Shown: positions 15,942 to 24,470, counted from the stretch's first letter. The stretch: 64,000 nucleotides of DNA from Selenomonadales bacterium (GCA_018434945.1 JAHDOI010000026.1:48832-112831), one strand, 5' to 3'. Program-made: numbers and translations. The notes: generated by a model not told the origin, from the letters alone.

Positions 15942-16798
15942 ACCCCCCCCGGATCACCATCATCGGCGTCGGTCTCATCGGCGGATCGCTGGGGCTCGCC
16001 CTCACTGCCGCCGGCCATGACGTCACCGGTGTAGACAGCGACCGTGACAGCCTCGACATTGCTGTCGGCCGCGGCTCGATCACGCGCGGCACGACCGACC
16101 TCGCCGCCGGGGTAGCGGAGGCCGACGTCGTGTTCCTCTGCACCCCGGTGCTGCAGATCCCCGCGCTCGTCGCCCGTATCGCCCCCCGTCTCAAAGCCGG
16201 GGCCATCGTCACCGACGTCGGCAGCACCAAGAAGTACCTGGGCGAAAAAATAACCCGCCTGCTGCCCCGGGGCGTCCACTACGTGGGAGGACACCCGATG
16301 GCCGGACGGGAGAAAAGCGGCATTGCCGCCGCCGACACCAATCTTTTCCGCGACAGACGCTATATCCTCACTCCCGACGCCGCCACACCGGCGGCGGCGG
16401 TAGCGACCGTCGCCGGCCTTATCCGCGAAACCGGCGCCAGAGTGAGTGTAATGGACATCATCCACCATGACGACTGCGCGGCCGTCATCAGCCACGTGCC
16501 CCACGTCGTCGCCGCCGGCCTCGTAAACCTCCTCGGCCGCTACCCCGGCGAGGAGGAAAACATCGGTGCGCTCGCGGGGGGCGGCTTCTGCGACACTACC
16601 CGTATCGCCTCCTCCGACGCCGACATGTGGGCCGACATCTGCCTCACAAACCCTACCGCCATCACCGCCGGTCTCGAAGAACTGCAGGTACTGCTCGGCG
16701 ACGTCGTCGCCGCCATCCGGCGCGGCGACCGGGCGGCGGTCCACGCCTACTTTGCGGCCGCGAAAGCCAGGCGAGACAACATCATCTCGTCACTCTAG
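15938..16798 (+). CDS. tyrA: Prephenate dehydrogenase
   Basis: NAD(P)-dependent oxidative decarboxylation of prephenate to 4-hydroxyphenylpyruvate, committing to tyrosine. The Rossmann motif GVGLIGGSLG lies at the N-terminus, with TDVGSTK, the catalytic GGHPMAGREKSG, and SHVPH in the dimerisation domain. At 286 residues it has no C-terminal ACT domain. The ATG overlaps the aroF stop (ATGA) behind AGGAGG; the frame is open farther upstream, but only as a shadow of aroF. Codons 2-5 contain a run of eight C, in frame here. The 3' end overlaps the convergent SGNH hydrolase gene by 17 bp. Confidence 0.96.
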   Translation: MNPPRITIIGVGLIGGSLGLALTAAGHDVTGVDSDRDSLDIAVGRGSITRGTTDLAAGVAEADVVFLCTPVLQIPALVARIAPRLKAGAIVTDVGSTKKYLGEKITRLLPRGVHYVGGHPMAGREKSGIAAADTNLFRDRRYILTPDAATPAAAVATVAGLIRETGARVSVMDIIHHDDCAAVISHVPHVVAAGLVNLLGRYPGEEENIGALAGGGFCDTTRIASSDADMWADICLTNPTAITAGLEELQVLLGDVVAAIRRGDRAAVHAYFAAAKARRDNIISSL

Positions 16799-18389
16799 GC
16801 CAATTGGCGTTGATGATCTGGGCGATGACCTTCTTGGCCTCGATATCGGGATGGAGGCCGTCGACCGCGTAATAATCGGGCAGCTCCCGCCCGGCGTCCG
16901 CCAGATGGGGGTCGAGGTCGATATGGTAGCGTTGCTGCCTGATGAAATTATTGACGGTGTCGAACTCATGTCGCCAGTTCGACGCCGTTTCTTCGTTGAA
17001 AACCTTCTTGATCGCCTCAGGATTGATCGGCGGCAAGGTGACGAAAATCGGGCGGATGCCTCGCTCCTGGCATTTTGCGCGGATGGCGGCCAGATCCTCG
17101 ACGACATTCTCTGCGGGTGTGCCGCCGCGCAGGCTGTTCGTGCCGCCCATGATCAGGAGGAATTTCGGACGGAAGGGCAGCACGTCGCGGTCGAACCTCT
17201 CCACCATCGTCTCCGAAGTGTCGCCGCTGCGCCCAAGATTGACGACCGGGAAATTAAGGTACGTCTGGAAGCTGTACTCCCAGTCGCCCGGCGAATAAGA
17301 AACCGCGCCGCCGCCGTGGGTGACGCTGTCCCCCAATGTGGCCGCGTAATTGCCCCGCTTCGGGTCGACCACGAAGCTGCGGGCCTCGGAATAAACGCCC
17401 ACCGGCCCGCCGGCGGCGTCCAGGCCCCTCACCCGCCAGTAATAAGTGCCGGGCGTGATGCGTGGCTCCTCGTCATAACACGCGAACCCCGTCACCTCCT
17501 TGCTCCAGACGCGGTATACCGACGGCGCGACACCGTTCGGCAGCTCAGGCGGGGCGCTTAAAACCTCAACCTCGTAGCTCACCGCTCCGGCCACGGGGAT
17601 CCAGGCATAAGCGGGGTACAGAGGGGTGGGGAGGCCGTTGCGGTTGAAGACGGTCGTGGGCAGCGGCCGCAGCAGTTGCTCCTTATCGTGGTCGATGATC
17701 AACTCCTGGGCATCCGAAAACACCCCCAGCGGGTCGCCGTCGTAATCGAGGGCGCGCACCCGCCACCAGAGGCGGCTTATATCATAGCGGGAGAAGTCGG
17801 GATTGAAGCCGTTGGTGAACACCGCGCGGGAGTGGGTGAAACGGTGACTGGACGGTTCGACGCCCCCCGGGTTCTCCGGCGGCGCGTCCAGAAACTCGAT
17901 CTCGTAGTACACCGCCCCGGGCACCACCGTCCAAGTCAGCATCGGCTTGGACGCGGCCGGTGCACCTGCTGGATAGGAAGAAGTGGCGGCCGGCTTGAGA
18001 TGTTTAAAGTCCACAGCCGAACGGCCTGTCAGCACAGCGAGGTCGAGAGGGTCGGAGTAGGCGCCCAGCGGGTGGCGGAAGAGGCCGTGGGCCGACACCC
18101 GCCAGAAAGTACGGAAGGGATAATTCTCGTTTATCGTGAAGCTGGTCCGCCATGTGCGGAAAGAAAAGATCCGCTCGCCCGCCACCGGAAAACGGCCCGG
18201 AGGCGCCTGCAGCACCTCCACCTCGTAATAGCCGATGTAAGGCAGCCGCTGCCAGGAGAGAACGTATTCGTTTGCGGCGAACGCCGCCTCCAGCTTAGGC
18301 TTGTAACCGCCTAAAAAGGCTGCCGCAGCGGTCTCCGCCATATATATGAAGACAATTGCGATGACGATTGGCAGGAAAAAGCGCTTCAT
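16782..18389 (-). CDS. Secreted SGNH/GDSL hydrolase with three fibronectin-like repeats
   Basis: 535-residue exported protein. An N-terminal KRFFLPIVIAIVFIYMAETAAAA segment is a signal peptide or anchor. Three similar beta-sandwich segments follow, each with a YEVEVL/YEIEFL..APP strand and a later WWRVRAL/YYWRVRGLD strand. The C-terminal catalytic domain has all SGNH blocks: GDSVTHGGG (Ser), NLGRSGDTS (Gly), GGTNSLRGG (Asn) and DGLHPD (Asp/His). This suggests an extracellular esterase acting on acylated carbohydrate; the substrate is unknown. The open frame extends upstream, but the ATG at 18389 has a GAGG site and starts the signal peptide. The 3' end overlaps tyrA. Confidence 0.85.
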   Translation of the reverse strand: MKRFFLPIVIAIVFIYMAETAAAAFLGGYKPKLEAAFAANEYVLSWQRLPYIGYYEVEVLQAPPGRFPVAGERIFSFRTWRTSFTINENYPFRTFWRVSAHGLFRHPLGAYSDPLDLAVLTGRSAVDFKHLKPAATSSYPAGAPAASKPMLTWTVVPGAVYYEIEFLDAPPENPGGVEPSSHRFTHSRAVFTNGFNPDFSRYDISRLWWRVRALDYDGDPLGVFSDAQELIIDHDKEQLLRPLPTTVFNRNGLPTPLYPAYAWIPVAGAVSYEVEVLSAPPELPNGVAPSVYRVWSKEVTGFACYDEEPRITPGTYYWRVRGLDAAGGPVGVYSEARSFVVDPKRGNYAATLGDSVTHGGGAVSYSPGDWEYSFQTYLNFPVVNLGRSGDTSETMVERFDRDVLPFRPKFLLIMGGTNSLRGGTPAENVVEDLAAIRAKCQERGIRPIFVTLPPINPEAIKKVFNEETASNWRHEFDTVNNFIRQQRYHIDLDPHLADAGRELPDYYAVDGLHPDIEAKKVIAQIINANWPRVTR

Positions 18390-18479
18390 TACTTGCCTCA
18401 CTTTGACAGATTTTCGACAGGTATTCGCCGGCCTGGCACCGAACACTCATATATGTCCTAAAGCCGGGGAGATGATTGG

Positions 18480-19649
18480 TTGCTCGACCGTTCGTTCTAC
18501 AGCCGCCCTTTTCTGGGTCTTGTTGCCGCCAACGGGTTCTTCTGGATGAGCGTCAACTTTTTCCTGCCGGTGCTACCAATATATTACCACAGTCTGGGTA
18601 TGGACGACCACCAGATCGGCCTTGCCATCGGGGCGTTCTCGCTCGGCTCGATGCTGTTCCGGCTGTTCTCCGGGCGGGCGGTCGACCGTTACGGCGGTCT
18701 GCCCGTGCTCACCGCCGGCGTAATCCTTTCCGTGCTTGCCATCGGCAGCTACCATCTGGCCGTAACCCTCGCGGCAGCCACCGTGGCCCGTTTCCTCCAC
18801 GGTGTGGGCATCTCGGGCTACAGCGCCTCCGCCCTCACCACCGTCACCATGATGCACGAAGAACACCGCGCCACCGAGGCGGTCGCCCTCTACACCCTCT
18901 CCACCATGATCGGCATGGGCATCGCCGCCAGCTCGGCCACATGGCTGTTCACCACCGGCGGCATGCCGCTTGTCATCGGCGTCGGCGCGTTCACGACCGC
19001 CCTTTCCCTGGTATTATTCCCGCGGCGCGTCAAACTGAAAATCACTGCCGCCGCCAGCCAGTCCCTGCCGCTCAGGAAAGTCGTCGCCGCTCCCGCTGTC
19101 CTTATATCCACCATCAGCCTGGCGGCAGTCAACATGTGTTACGGCAGCATCATGACCTTCCTCCCCCTGTTTATGCTCAGCCGGGGGATAACCGAGTTCA
19201 ACTCTTACTACGTCGCCTACTCGGTCGCCGTCGTATTGTCCCGTATGTGGATCGGCCGGCTATGTGTCGTAATGCGCCCCGACCGACTGGTATTCTACGT
19301 CCTCGCCGTCCTCGGCCTGACAATGTTGACAGCCGGGAATTTTTCCGGCTCCTGGGTGGCGGCGCTGTGCGGCGCAGGGATCGGCGTCGGCTACGGCCTG
19401 GCCTTCCCCGCCATGGCGACAATCATCACCGCCAACGTTCAGCCTGCCAACCGGGGCACCGCCTTCGGCTTCTTCACCATGGCGGTCGACATCGGCTTCG
19501 GCGTCGGCGCCATCGGTATGGGGGCGGTGGCCGCCGCCTGGGGCTACCAGGCCGTTTTCGCCGCCGCCGGCATCTACACCCTGGCCTACGCCGCCCTCTA
19601 TCAGCTGTGGCTGCGGGGGAAACTTACCGCGCCGGCGTCGTCCGGATGA
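18480..19649 (+). CDS. MFS transporter
   Basis: 389-residue integral membrane protein with about 12 hydrophobic segments. The loop 2-3 region GRAVDRYGGLPVLT is the major facilitator motif A, and RFLHGVGISGYSASALTTV resembles motif B of TM4. The start is TTG, 8 nt after GGGGAG. The type (drug-proton antiporter-like or sugar transporter) and the substrate cannot be decided; no adjacent enzyme hints at a role. It is divergent from the SGNH hydrolase gene and ends at a perfect palindromic terminator shared with hydG. Confidence 0.88.
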   Translation: MLDRSFYSRPFLGLVAANGFFWMSVNFFLPVLPIYYHSLGMDDHQIGLAIGAFSLGSMLFRLFSGRAVDRYGGLPVLTAGVILSVLAIGSYHLAVTLAAATVARFLHGVGISGYSASALTTVTMMHEEHRATEAVALYTLSTMIGMGIAASSATWLFTTGGMPLVIGVGAFTTALSLVLFPRRVKLKITAAASQSLPLRKVVAAPAVLISTISLAAVNMCYGSIMTFLPLFMLSRGITEFNSYYVAYSVAVVLSRMWIGRLCVVMRPDRLVFYVLAVLGLTMLTAGNFSGSWVAALCGAGIGVGYGLAFPAMATIITANVQPANRGTAFGFFTMAVDIGFGVGAIGMGAVAAAWGYQAVFAAAGIYTLAYAALYQLWLRGKLTAPASSG

Positions 19650-19652
19650 AAG

Positions 19653-19700
19653 CAGCATAAAAGAGCCGGTCGGTTATAACCGACCGGCTCTTTTATGCTG
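19653..19700. terminator. Perfect 48-bp palindromic terminator between MFS gene and hydG
   Basis: Arms 19653-19676 and 19677-19700 are exact reverse complements (24 bp each). Each strand ends in CTTTTATGCTG, so it serves both converging transcripts. Confidence 0.92.
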
Positions 19701-19710
19701 TGTGCATGCA

Positions 19711-21144
19711 CTAGAAATACAGATCCCGCTTTCCGGCCTCGATGTCCTTAAGCCGCTCGGCCGTCGCGGCCCGGATATTTTCCTGGGGGATATCGTCCAG
19801 CGACCGGCTGATCAGATTTTCGCCCATAGCGCGGGTTTGCTCGTCGGCGTAATCGAGCAGGTACTCCTTGAATGTGAGAAGGGCGTTGGGCAGGCAGACG
19901 TTCTGAATCTCGCCGCTTTTGGCCAGCGCCATGAAACGGTCGCCGGTGCGGCCCTGCCGGTAGCAGGCGGTGCAGTAGCTTGGTACGAAGCCCTTACCGC
20001 ACAGCATGCGGATAATCTCGTTCGGCGACCGCTGGTCGCTCGGTTCGAACTGCTGGCCGCTGTTCGGGCTACAGGCGACATGCTGCTGGTGAACCTGCTG
20101 GTAGCCGCCCACGCCGGTACAGGAACCGGCGCTGATCTGGGAGATGCCGTAGGTAATCAACTCGTCGCGCAGCTCAGGGTCTTCGCGAGTGGACAATATC
20201 ATGCCGGTGTAAGGCACCGCCAGACGGATGATCGCGATAATCTTCTTGAAATCCTCATCGCTGACCAGATAGGGAAAGCTGTCGAGGTTAACGCTGCCGG
20301 CGGGGCGCAGGCGCGGCACCGAGATGGTGTGGGGTCCGACGCCGCAGTCGCGGTCGAGGTGTTCGGCGTGGAGAAACATCGCCACCGTTTCGTACTTGAA
20401 ATCGTACAGACCGTACAGCACGCCGATACCCACGTCGTCGATGCCGGCCTTCATCGCCCGGTCCATAGCGGTCGTATGCCAGTTATAATCGCGCTTCGGG
20501 CCGCTGGGGTGCAGCGCGGCGTACGTCGGTCGGTGGTACGTCTCCTGGAAGAGGATATACGTGCCGATATTGGCCTCCTTCAGCTTGCGGTAATCCTCGA
20601 CAGTCGTCGCAGCGATATTGACGTTCACGCGGCGGATGCTGCCGTTGCCGTCCTTGATGCTGTAAATCTCCCTGATGACGCCGGTTACGTAATCGATCGG
20701 GCAGTTGACAGGGTCCTCGCCGGCCTCGACCGCCAGACGCTTATGGCCGAGCGATTCGAGGATCTCCACCTCCTCCTTGACCTCCGCCAGGGTGAGGCGG
20801 CGGCGAAGCTGCTCCTTATTGCCGGTCCGGTAGCCGCAATAGACGCAGTTGTTGATACAGTGGCTGGAAATATAAAGCGGAGCGAAGAGGACGATGCGCT
20901 TGCCGTAAATCGCCTCCTTCACCGCCGCGGCGGCGGCGAACATCTCCCGCAGCAGTTCGGGATCATCCACCTCGAGCAGTACGGCCACCTCGCCGGCGGC
21001 AAGCCCTTTGTACCCTCTTGCCTTGGCGATGATGCGCCGGACGCCGGCCTTGTCGCCGGCCTTCGTCTTGGCCTCGGTCAGCAGTCTTTCGATAAGGGCG
21101 TCATCGATAAAGGCGTCGGAAGTGCGTTCTTTTTCATCGATCAT
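19711..21144 (-). CDS. hydG: [FeFe] hydrogenase H-cluster radical SAM maturase HydG
   Basis: Tyrosine lyase that makes the CO and cyanide ligands and the Fe(CO)2(CN) synthon of the H-cluster. The radical SAM cluster ligands C96, C100 and C103 lie in CINNCVYC. The C-terminal auxiliary cluster ligands C391, C394 and C417 have the exact C-x2-C-x22-C spacing that distinguishes HydG from the otherwise similar ThiH. The 477-residue length is normal. It lies directly after the TM1266-type regulator gene, overlapping by 11 bp, and shares its leader. HydE, HydF and the hydrogenase itself are not in the window, so they must be elsewhere or absent. Confidence 0.95.
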   Translation of the reverse strand: MIDEKERTSDAFIDDALIERLLTEAKTKAGDKAGVRRIIAKARGYKGLAAGEVAVLLEVDDPELLREMFAAAAAVKEAIYGKRIVLFAPLYISSHCINNCVYCGYRTGNKEQLRRRLTLAEVKEEVEILESLGHKRLAVEAGEDPVNCPIDYVTGVIREIYSIKDGNGSIRRVNVNIAATTVEDYRKLKEANIGTYILFQETYHRPTYAALHPSGPKRDYNWHTTAMDRAMKAGIDDVGIGVLYGLYDFKYETVAMFLHAEHLDRDCGVGPHTISVPRLRPAGSVNLDSFPYLVSDEDFKKIIAIIRLAVPYTGMILSTREDPELRDELITYGISQISAGSCTGVGGYQQVHQQHVACSPNSGQQFEPSDQRSPNEIIRMLCGKGFVPSYCTACYRQGRTGDRFMALAKSGEIQNVCLPNALLTFKEYLLDYADEQTRAMGENLISRSLDDIPQENIRAATAERLKDIEAGKRDLYF

Positions 21145-21412
21145 TGTACTTCTCCTCCTCTAAACTCTGGGTGGTAAGCGCCGATTTGACGGTCACGCCC
21201 GGCAGGTTGCCGAGCTTGCCGGTCAGGGCGCCGACTTCGTCGGTCGTGCCTTCGATAATCAGGGCGATAACGCCCACATTGGCCTCGGGCTTCGGTATGC
21301 CCATGCGGCCGATGACGATATGGCCGTAGCCCGAAATCACCGTGTTGACTTTCTCCGCGACGTTCTTCGGCTCGTGGATGACGATGCCGATTACCCCGAT
21401 GCGTTTAGCCAT
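21134..21412 (-). CDS. TM1266-type iron-only hydrogenase system regulator
   Basis: 92-residue small ACT/NikR-C-like domain protein: KRIGVIGIVIHEPKNVAEKV, GYGHIVIGRMGIPKP and VGVIALIIEGTTDEVGALTG match the family annotated putative iron-only hydrogenase system regulator, commonly found next to hydE/hydG. It has no DNA-binding domain, so it probably senses a ligand or a partner protein; that role is inference from family context. ATG at 21412 is preferred; a run of eight G eight bases upstream can serve as ribosome-binding site. The frame extends to 21442 without a better start. It is first in the transcript with hydG. Confidence 0.85.
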   Translation of the reverse strand: MAKRIGVIGIVIHEPKNVAEKVNTVISGYGHIVIGRMGIPKPEANVGVIALIIEGTTDEVGALTGKLGNLPGVTVKSALTTQSLEEEKYNDR

Positions 21413-21440
21413 TCTCCATTCCCCCCCCGCTAAAGATCGC

Positions 21441-21614
21441 AAAATAAAAAACCTTCCTCTGCCAAGGGCAAAAGAAGGCGGATGTTACCTGAAGGTAAAC
21501 TTCGCCATCCTCGGCGCAGGCGCGCGGCCCTTGCTTGCAGACTCGACCCGGAATATCCGTTCCTCCCCAGCCGGCCGGAAGCCCGCTGTGTCAGAAGCTA
21601 TCTCCCTTATTATA
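21441..21614 (-). promoter_or_regulatory. Promoter and attenuator-like leader of the TM1266-hydG operon
   Basis: On the minus strand a TATAAT -10 box lies at 21614-21609 (no good -35 box). The ~120-nt leader that follows has internal GC-rich complementarities, then a hairpin GGCG..GGTAAC (21506-21477), and finally an intrinsic terminator: 12 paired bases (21478-21467 with 21463-21452, including G-U pairs) followed by TTTTTTATTTT (21451-21441). The first regulator codon is 28 nt beyond. The two hairpins share two bases at 21477-21478 and may compete. I do not recognise the class; no T-box, TPP, cobalamin or SAM hallmark is visible. Confidence 0.65.
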
Positions 21615-21757
21615 CACCGTTTATTGCCGGGAAAAAATAGCTTTGTGGCGAAAAAGACGGCTTTTTTTCGCTTCCGTATAACAAGGAGCGAAATTGGTGA
21701 TAATAAAAGAGTTGGACACAAAGCCGCCACAGCGCGGCGCGAAAGGAACGATGCCCT

Positions 21758-22663
21758 TTGCCGCCGACGGTCGGCATTCCCCGCGGCCTTCTCTACTATT
21801 ATTACGGCGACGTCTGGAGCGCCTTCCTCAGCAGACTCGGCGCCGAACCGGCGTTGTCGCCGGAAACGACCAGGGCCGTCATCGAAGCCGGCGGCCGCAT
21901 CGACGAAGTCTGTCTTCCGGTCAAAGCCTTTTTTGGCCACGCCCGCATCCTCGCGGACAAGGTCGATTTCCTGTTTCTGCCGAGGGTGGTAAGCGTCGCG
22001 GCGGGGCATTATTCATGCCCCAAAATCATCGGTCTCCCCGATATCGTGCGCGCCGCCCTTCCCGGTACAAACCTCATAGCCCCGACCATCGACCTGCGCG
22101 CAGGTCGCGGCAGTCTGCTGCGGGCCATAACCGGCGTGGGCGAAACATTCGGCAGATCGTCGCTTTACAGCCTCTACGCGTGGCAGCGGGCCTGGCGGCA
22201 ATGTCGCCCCGTCGCCGGTGCTGTCGGCTGCGGTAAGACGGGTAAACTGCGTGTCGCCCTTATCGGGCACCCCTATATCCTCCACGACAGCCAGATCAGC
22301 ATGGATGTCGCCGGCAAACTGGCGGTCATGGGGGTGGACATCGCCACCGCCGACCGTGTCGACCCGCGGGCCGCCGACCAAGCCGCGGCCGCCCTGCCGA
22401 AAAACATCTTCTGGCACTACTGCCGCCGCCTGGCGGGGGCGGCCCTGTCCTTCCTGGGAGCCAGCACGCCGCCCGACGGCATGATCTTTATAACCTCCTT
22501 CGCCTGCGGTCCCGATTCCCTCGTCGGCGAACAGCTGCGCAGGCAGGCCAGCCGCCGCGGCGTCCCCTTCCTGCTCCTCGCCATTGACGAGCACACAGCC
22601 GAAGCCGGCCTTGTCACGAGGCTGGAAGCGTTCACCGACCTGCTGCGCAGGAGGCGCCTATGA
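21758..22663 (+). CDS. 2-hydroxyacyl-CoA dehydratase-like protein (DUF2229 family), first subunit
   Basis: 301-residue protein starting TVGIPRGLLYYYYGDVW, the hallmark start of the DUF2229/activase-related branch of the 2-hydroxyglutaryl-CoA dehydratase superfamily. Conserved cysteines lie in EVCLPVKAFFGH, HYSCPKIIGLPD and TSFACGPDS, the places where family members bind an Fe-S cluster. The start is TTG, 10 nt after AAAGGA. It overlaps the next gene, a paralogous family member, by 4 bp (ATGA). No ATPase (activase) domain is nearby. The real substrate is unknown; electron-transfer or double-cubane cluster functions are possible. Confidence 0.8.
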   Translation: MPPTVGIPRGLLYYYYGDVWSAFLSRLGAEPALSPETTRAVIEAGGRIDEVCLPVKAFFGHARILADKVDFLFLPRVVSVAAGHYSCPKIIGLPDIVRAALPGTNLIAPTIDLRAGRGSLLRAITGVGETFGRSSLYSLYAWQRAWRQCRPVAGAVGCGKTGKLRVALIGHPYILHDSQISMDVAGKLAVMGVDIATADRVDPRAADQAAAALPKNIFWHYCRRLAGAALSFLGASTPPDGMIFITSFACGPDSLVGEQLRRQASRRGVPFLLLAIDEHTAEAGLVTRLEAFTDLLRRRRL

Positions 22664-23772
22664 GCGTGACCTTTCCCCACATGGGGACGCTGCACATCGT
22701 ACTCAAGGCCCTGTTGACGGCTTTGGGAGTCCGGGCCGTGCCGCCGCCCCCCACCAGCAAGACGACGCTCGAAATTGGCGCCAGATACTCCCCCGAAACA
22801 GCCTGCCTGCCGTTCAAAACCACACTCGGCAATTTCATCCAGGCTCTCGGGGCGGGCGCCGACACCATCTTAACCTGCGGCGGCCAAGGCCCCTGCCGCC
22901 TTGGATATTACGCAAACATACAGCGCGATATCCTCCGCGACCTCGGCTACAAATTCTCCATGATCGTCATCGAGCCTGACATCGCCAGCGTGTGGCAGGC
23001 TCTGCGGCGGCTTACCCCCGGAGGACTGCGGCCCGTCTGGCCTGCTTTCCGGCTGGCCGGAGCCAAACTAAGAGCCCTCGACGCCATCGAACAGGCGGCC
23101 TGCCGTGCCCGGCCGCGCGCCGCCGTCGCCGCCGCCGTCGATGCCGAGCGCCTCGGCGCCCTGGCTGCCGTCGACGCCGCCGCCACACCGGCCGCCGTCG
23201 AAGGAGCCGTCGCCACGTCGCTGCGGCGGCTGGCGTCGCTGCCCGCGGGCGGCTGGCCGGAGCCACTCAGGGTCGGCCTGGTCGGGGAAATATACGTCAT
23301 GCTCGAAAGCTGCGTCAACGGCGACCTTATCCGCCGGCTGGGGCAGATGGGGGTCGAGATCCACCCGACCATGCTCCTCGGCGACTATGTCGCCACCCAT
23401 ATTCTCAGAGACCGGGCCGCCCTCCGCCGTTCGACGGCAGTGGTCGACGCGGCGGCGCCGTTCCTCGGCCACTACGTCGGCGGACACGGTATCAAAAGTA
23501 TCGGCTACACCGCCGCCATGGGTCGCACCGGGTTCGACGGCATGATCCACGTATTCCCGTTCACCTGCATGCCGGAAATAATCGCCAAAAACATCTTGCC
23601 CGGGGTGAGTGAAAAGGCGGGCATCCCCGTGCTATCGCTGGCCTTCGACGAGCAGACCGGCGAAGCGGGAACGGTGACGCGCCTCGAAGCGTTCGTGGAC
23701 CTGCTGCGGTATCGCGGCAGAAAAGGCTTTTTCCAGTCAAGCAATAACCCGGCCGAAAAACGCGGAGTGTGA
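22660..23772 (+). CDS. 2-hydroxyacyl-CoA dehydratase-like protein (DUF2229 family), second subunit
   Basis: 370-residue protein with SVTFPHMGTLHIVLKALL, ETACLPFKTTLGNFIQAL, LTCGGQGPCRLGYYA and FPFTCMPEIIAKNIL, the cysteine-bearing segments of the CoA-dehydratase-type fold. The C-terminus AFDEQTGEAGTVTRLEAFVDLL closely parallels the end of the preceding protein (AIDEHTAEAGLVTRLEAFTDLL), so the two derive from one ancestor and probably form a heterodimer. A central alanine-rich linker (about residues 140-195) looks low in complexity. The gene is translationally coupled to the upstream gene; the ferredoxin gene 70 bp downstream could supply electrons. The reaction is unknown. Confidence 0.8.
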   Translation: MSVTFPHMGTLHIVLKALLTALGVRAVPPPPTSKTTLEIGARYSPETACLPFKTTLGNFIQALGAGADTILTCGGQGPCRLGYYANIQRDILRDLGYKFSMIVIEPDIASVWQALRRLTPGGLRPVWPAFRLAGAKLRALDAIEQAACRARPRAAVAAAVDAERLGALAAVDAAATPAAVEGAVATSLRRLASLPAGGWPEPLRVGLVGEIYVMLESCVNGDLIRRLGQMGVEIHPTMLLGDYVATHILRDRAALRRSTAVVDAAAPFLGHYVGGHGIKSIGYTAAMGRTGFDGMIHVFPFTCMPEIIAKNILPGVSEKAGIPVLSLAFDEQTGEAGTVTRLEAFVDLLRYRGRKGFFQSSNNPAEKRGV

Positions 23773-23839
23773 CGAAAATCACCGTCGAACTTCCTGCCCA
23801 AGGATATAATAAATACAGATAACAACGGAAGAGGTGTGG

Positions 23840-24235
23840 ATGATGGAAAAAGTGACCCGCAAGATAGTCAAAATCGACGAAGACCTCTGCACAGGCTGCG
23901 GCAAATGCGTCACCCCGTGCGCCGAAGGTGCCATTGAGATTATAAACGGCAAGGCCAAGGTTCGCCGTGAACAGCTGTGCGACGGAGCCGGCTTCTGCCT
24001 GGGCGTCTGCCCGACCGGTGCCCTCACCCTTGAGGAGCGCGAAACCGTCCCCTTCGACGAACACGCCGTCCACGAACACAAAAAAACGCTGGCCGACAAA
24101 CCGGAATACAACATCACCATGAAATGCCATCTCTGCGGCACCACCGAGCATGACCGCCCACTGCTGCCGATCAAATCGAAGGGCGAGAGTGATTGGGTGT
24201 GCGTTAAATGCATCCCCCGCCTCATCCACGGCTAG
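23840..24235 (+). CDS. 2[4Fe-4S] ferredoxin-type protein with C-terminal zinc-ribbon-like motif
   Basis: 131-residue iron-sulfur protein. One cluster motif is [11 protein letters not shown]; the second, [16 protein letters not shown], shows C-x5-C-x3-C-P, slightly altered from the standard C-x2-C-x2-C-x3-C-P, so the second cluster may be unusual. The last 40 residues hold CHLC and CVKC pairs that could bind zinc. A TATAAT box (23805-23810) about 30 nt upstream suggests its own promoter. ATG at 23840 or 23843 follows GGAAGAGG; both are plausible. The nested-palindrome repeat copy B starts 3 nt after the stop. A partner role with the preceding dehydratase-like pair is inference. Confidence 0.85.
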   Translation: MMEKVTRKIVKIDEDLCTGCGKCVTPCAEGAIEIINGKAKVRREQLCDGAGFCLGVCPTGALTLEERETVPFDEHAVHEHKKTLADKPEYNITMKCHLCGTTEHDRPLLPIKSKGESDWVCVKCIPRLIHG

Positions 24236-24237
24236 TC

Positions 24238-24357
24238 GGGACGTTGATAACCCTCCATCTGCTGCGTTGTTTTGCCGGGCGCTTGCTAGCGTACGACCGA
24301 GTACGCGCGCAACGCGCCCGGCAAAGCCGCCTTGCATCTGAAGGGTTCTGAACGTCC
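24238..24357. repeat. Nested-palindrome repeat, copy B
   Basis: Outer arms GGGACGTTGATAACCCT / AGGGTTCTGAACGTCCC (14 of 17 paired), then TCCATCTGC, a middle stem TTTGCCGGGCG / CGCCCGGCAAA (11 bp), TTGCTAGC, the central hairpin GCGTAC-GACCGA-GTACGC (with G-A apposition) and GCCTTGCATCTGAAG. It begins 3 nt after the ferredoxin stop codon and is followed by a separate terminator. Confidence 0.9.
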
Positions 24358-24380
24358 CTTGGCTTATCTTAATGGGCAAG

Positions 24381-24408
24381 AACGTCCCCCACGGGGCGTT
24401 TTTGTTTT
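24381..24408 (+). terminator. Intrinsic terminator upstream of yjbQ
   Basis: AACG(T)CCCC-CAC-GGGGCGTT with one bulged base is followed by TTTGTTTT. It probably ends the transcript that includes repeat copy B. Confidence 0.8.
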
Positions 24409-24470
24409 CGGGGGCTATATAGGATTTTTACCGCCTGTTATGGAACTATAACAGTGAAGAGGTGAGGTTC

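Noticed and set aside
15938..15960. Run of eight C at the start of tyrA as another frameshift
   Set aside because: The frame is continuous through the run, and the downstream Rossmann motif is in frame with the coupled ATG.
19653..19700. Perfect 48-bp palindrome as an attachment site or transposon end
   Set aside because: It lies exactly between two convergent stop codons, with T-rich ends on both strands, so a bidirectional terminator explains it.
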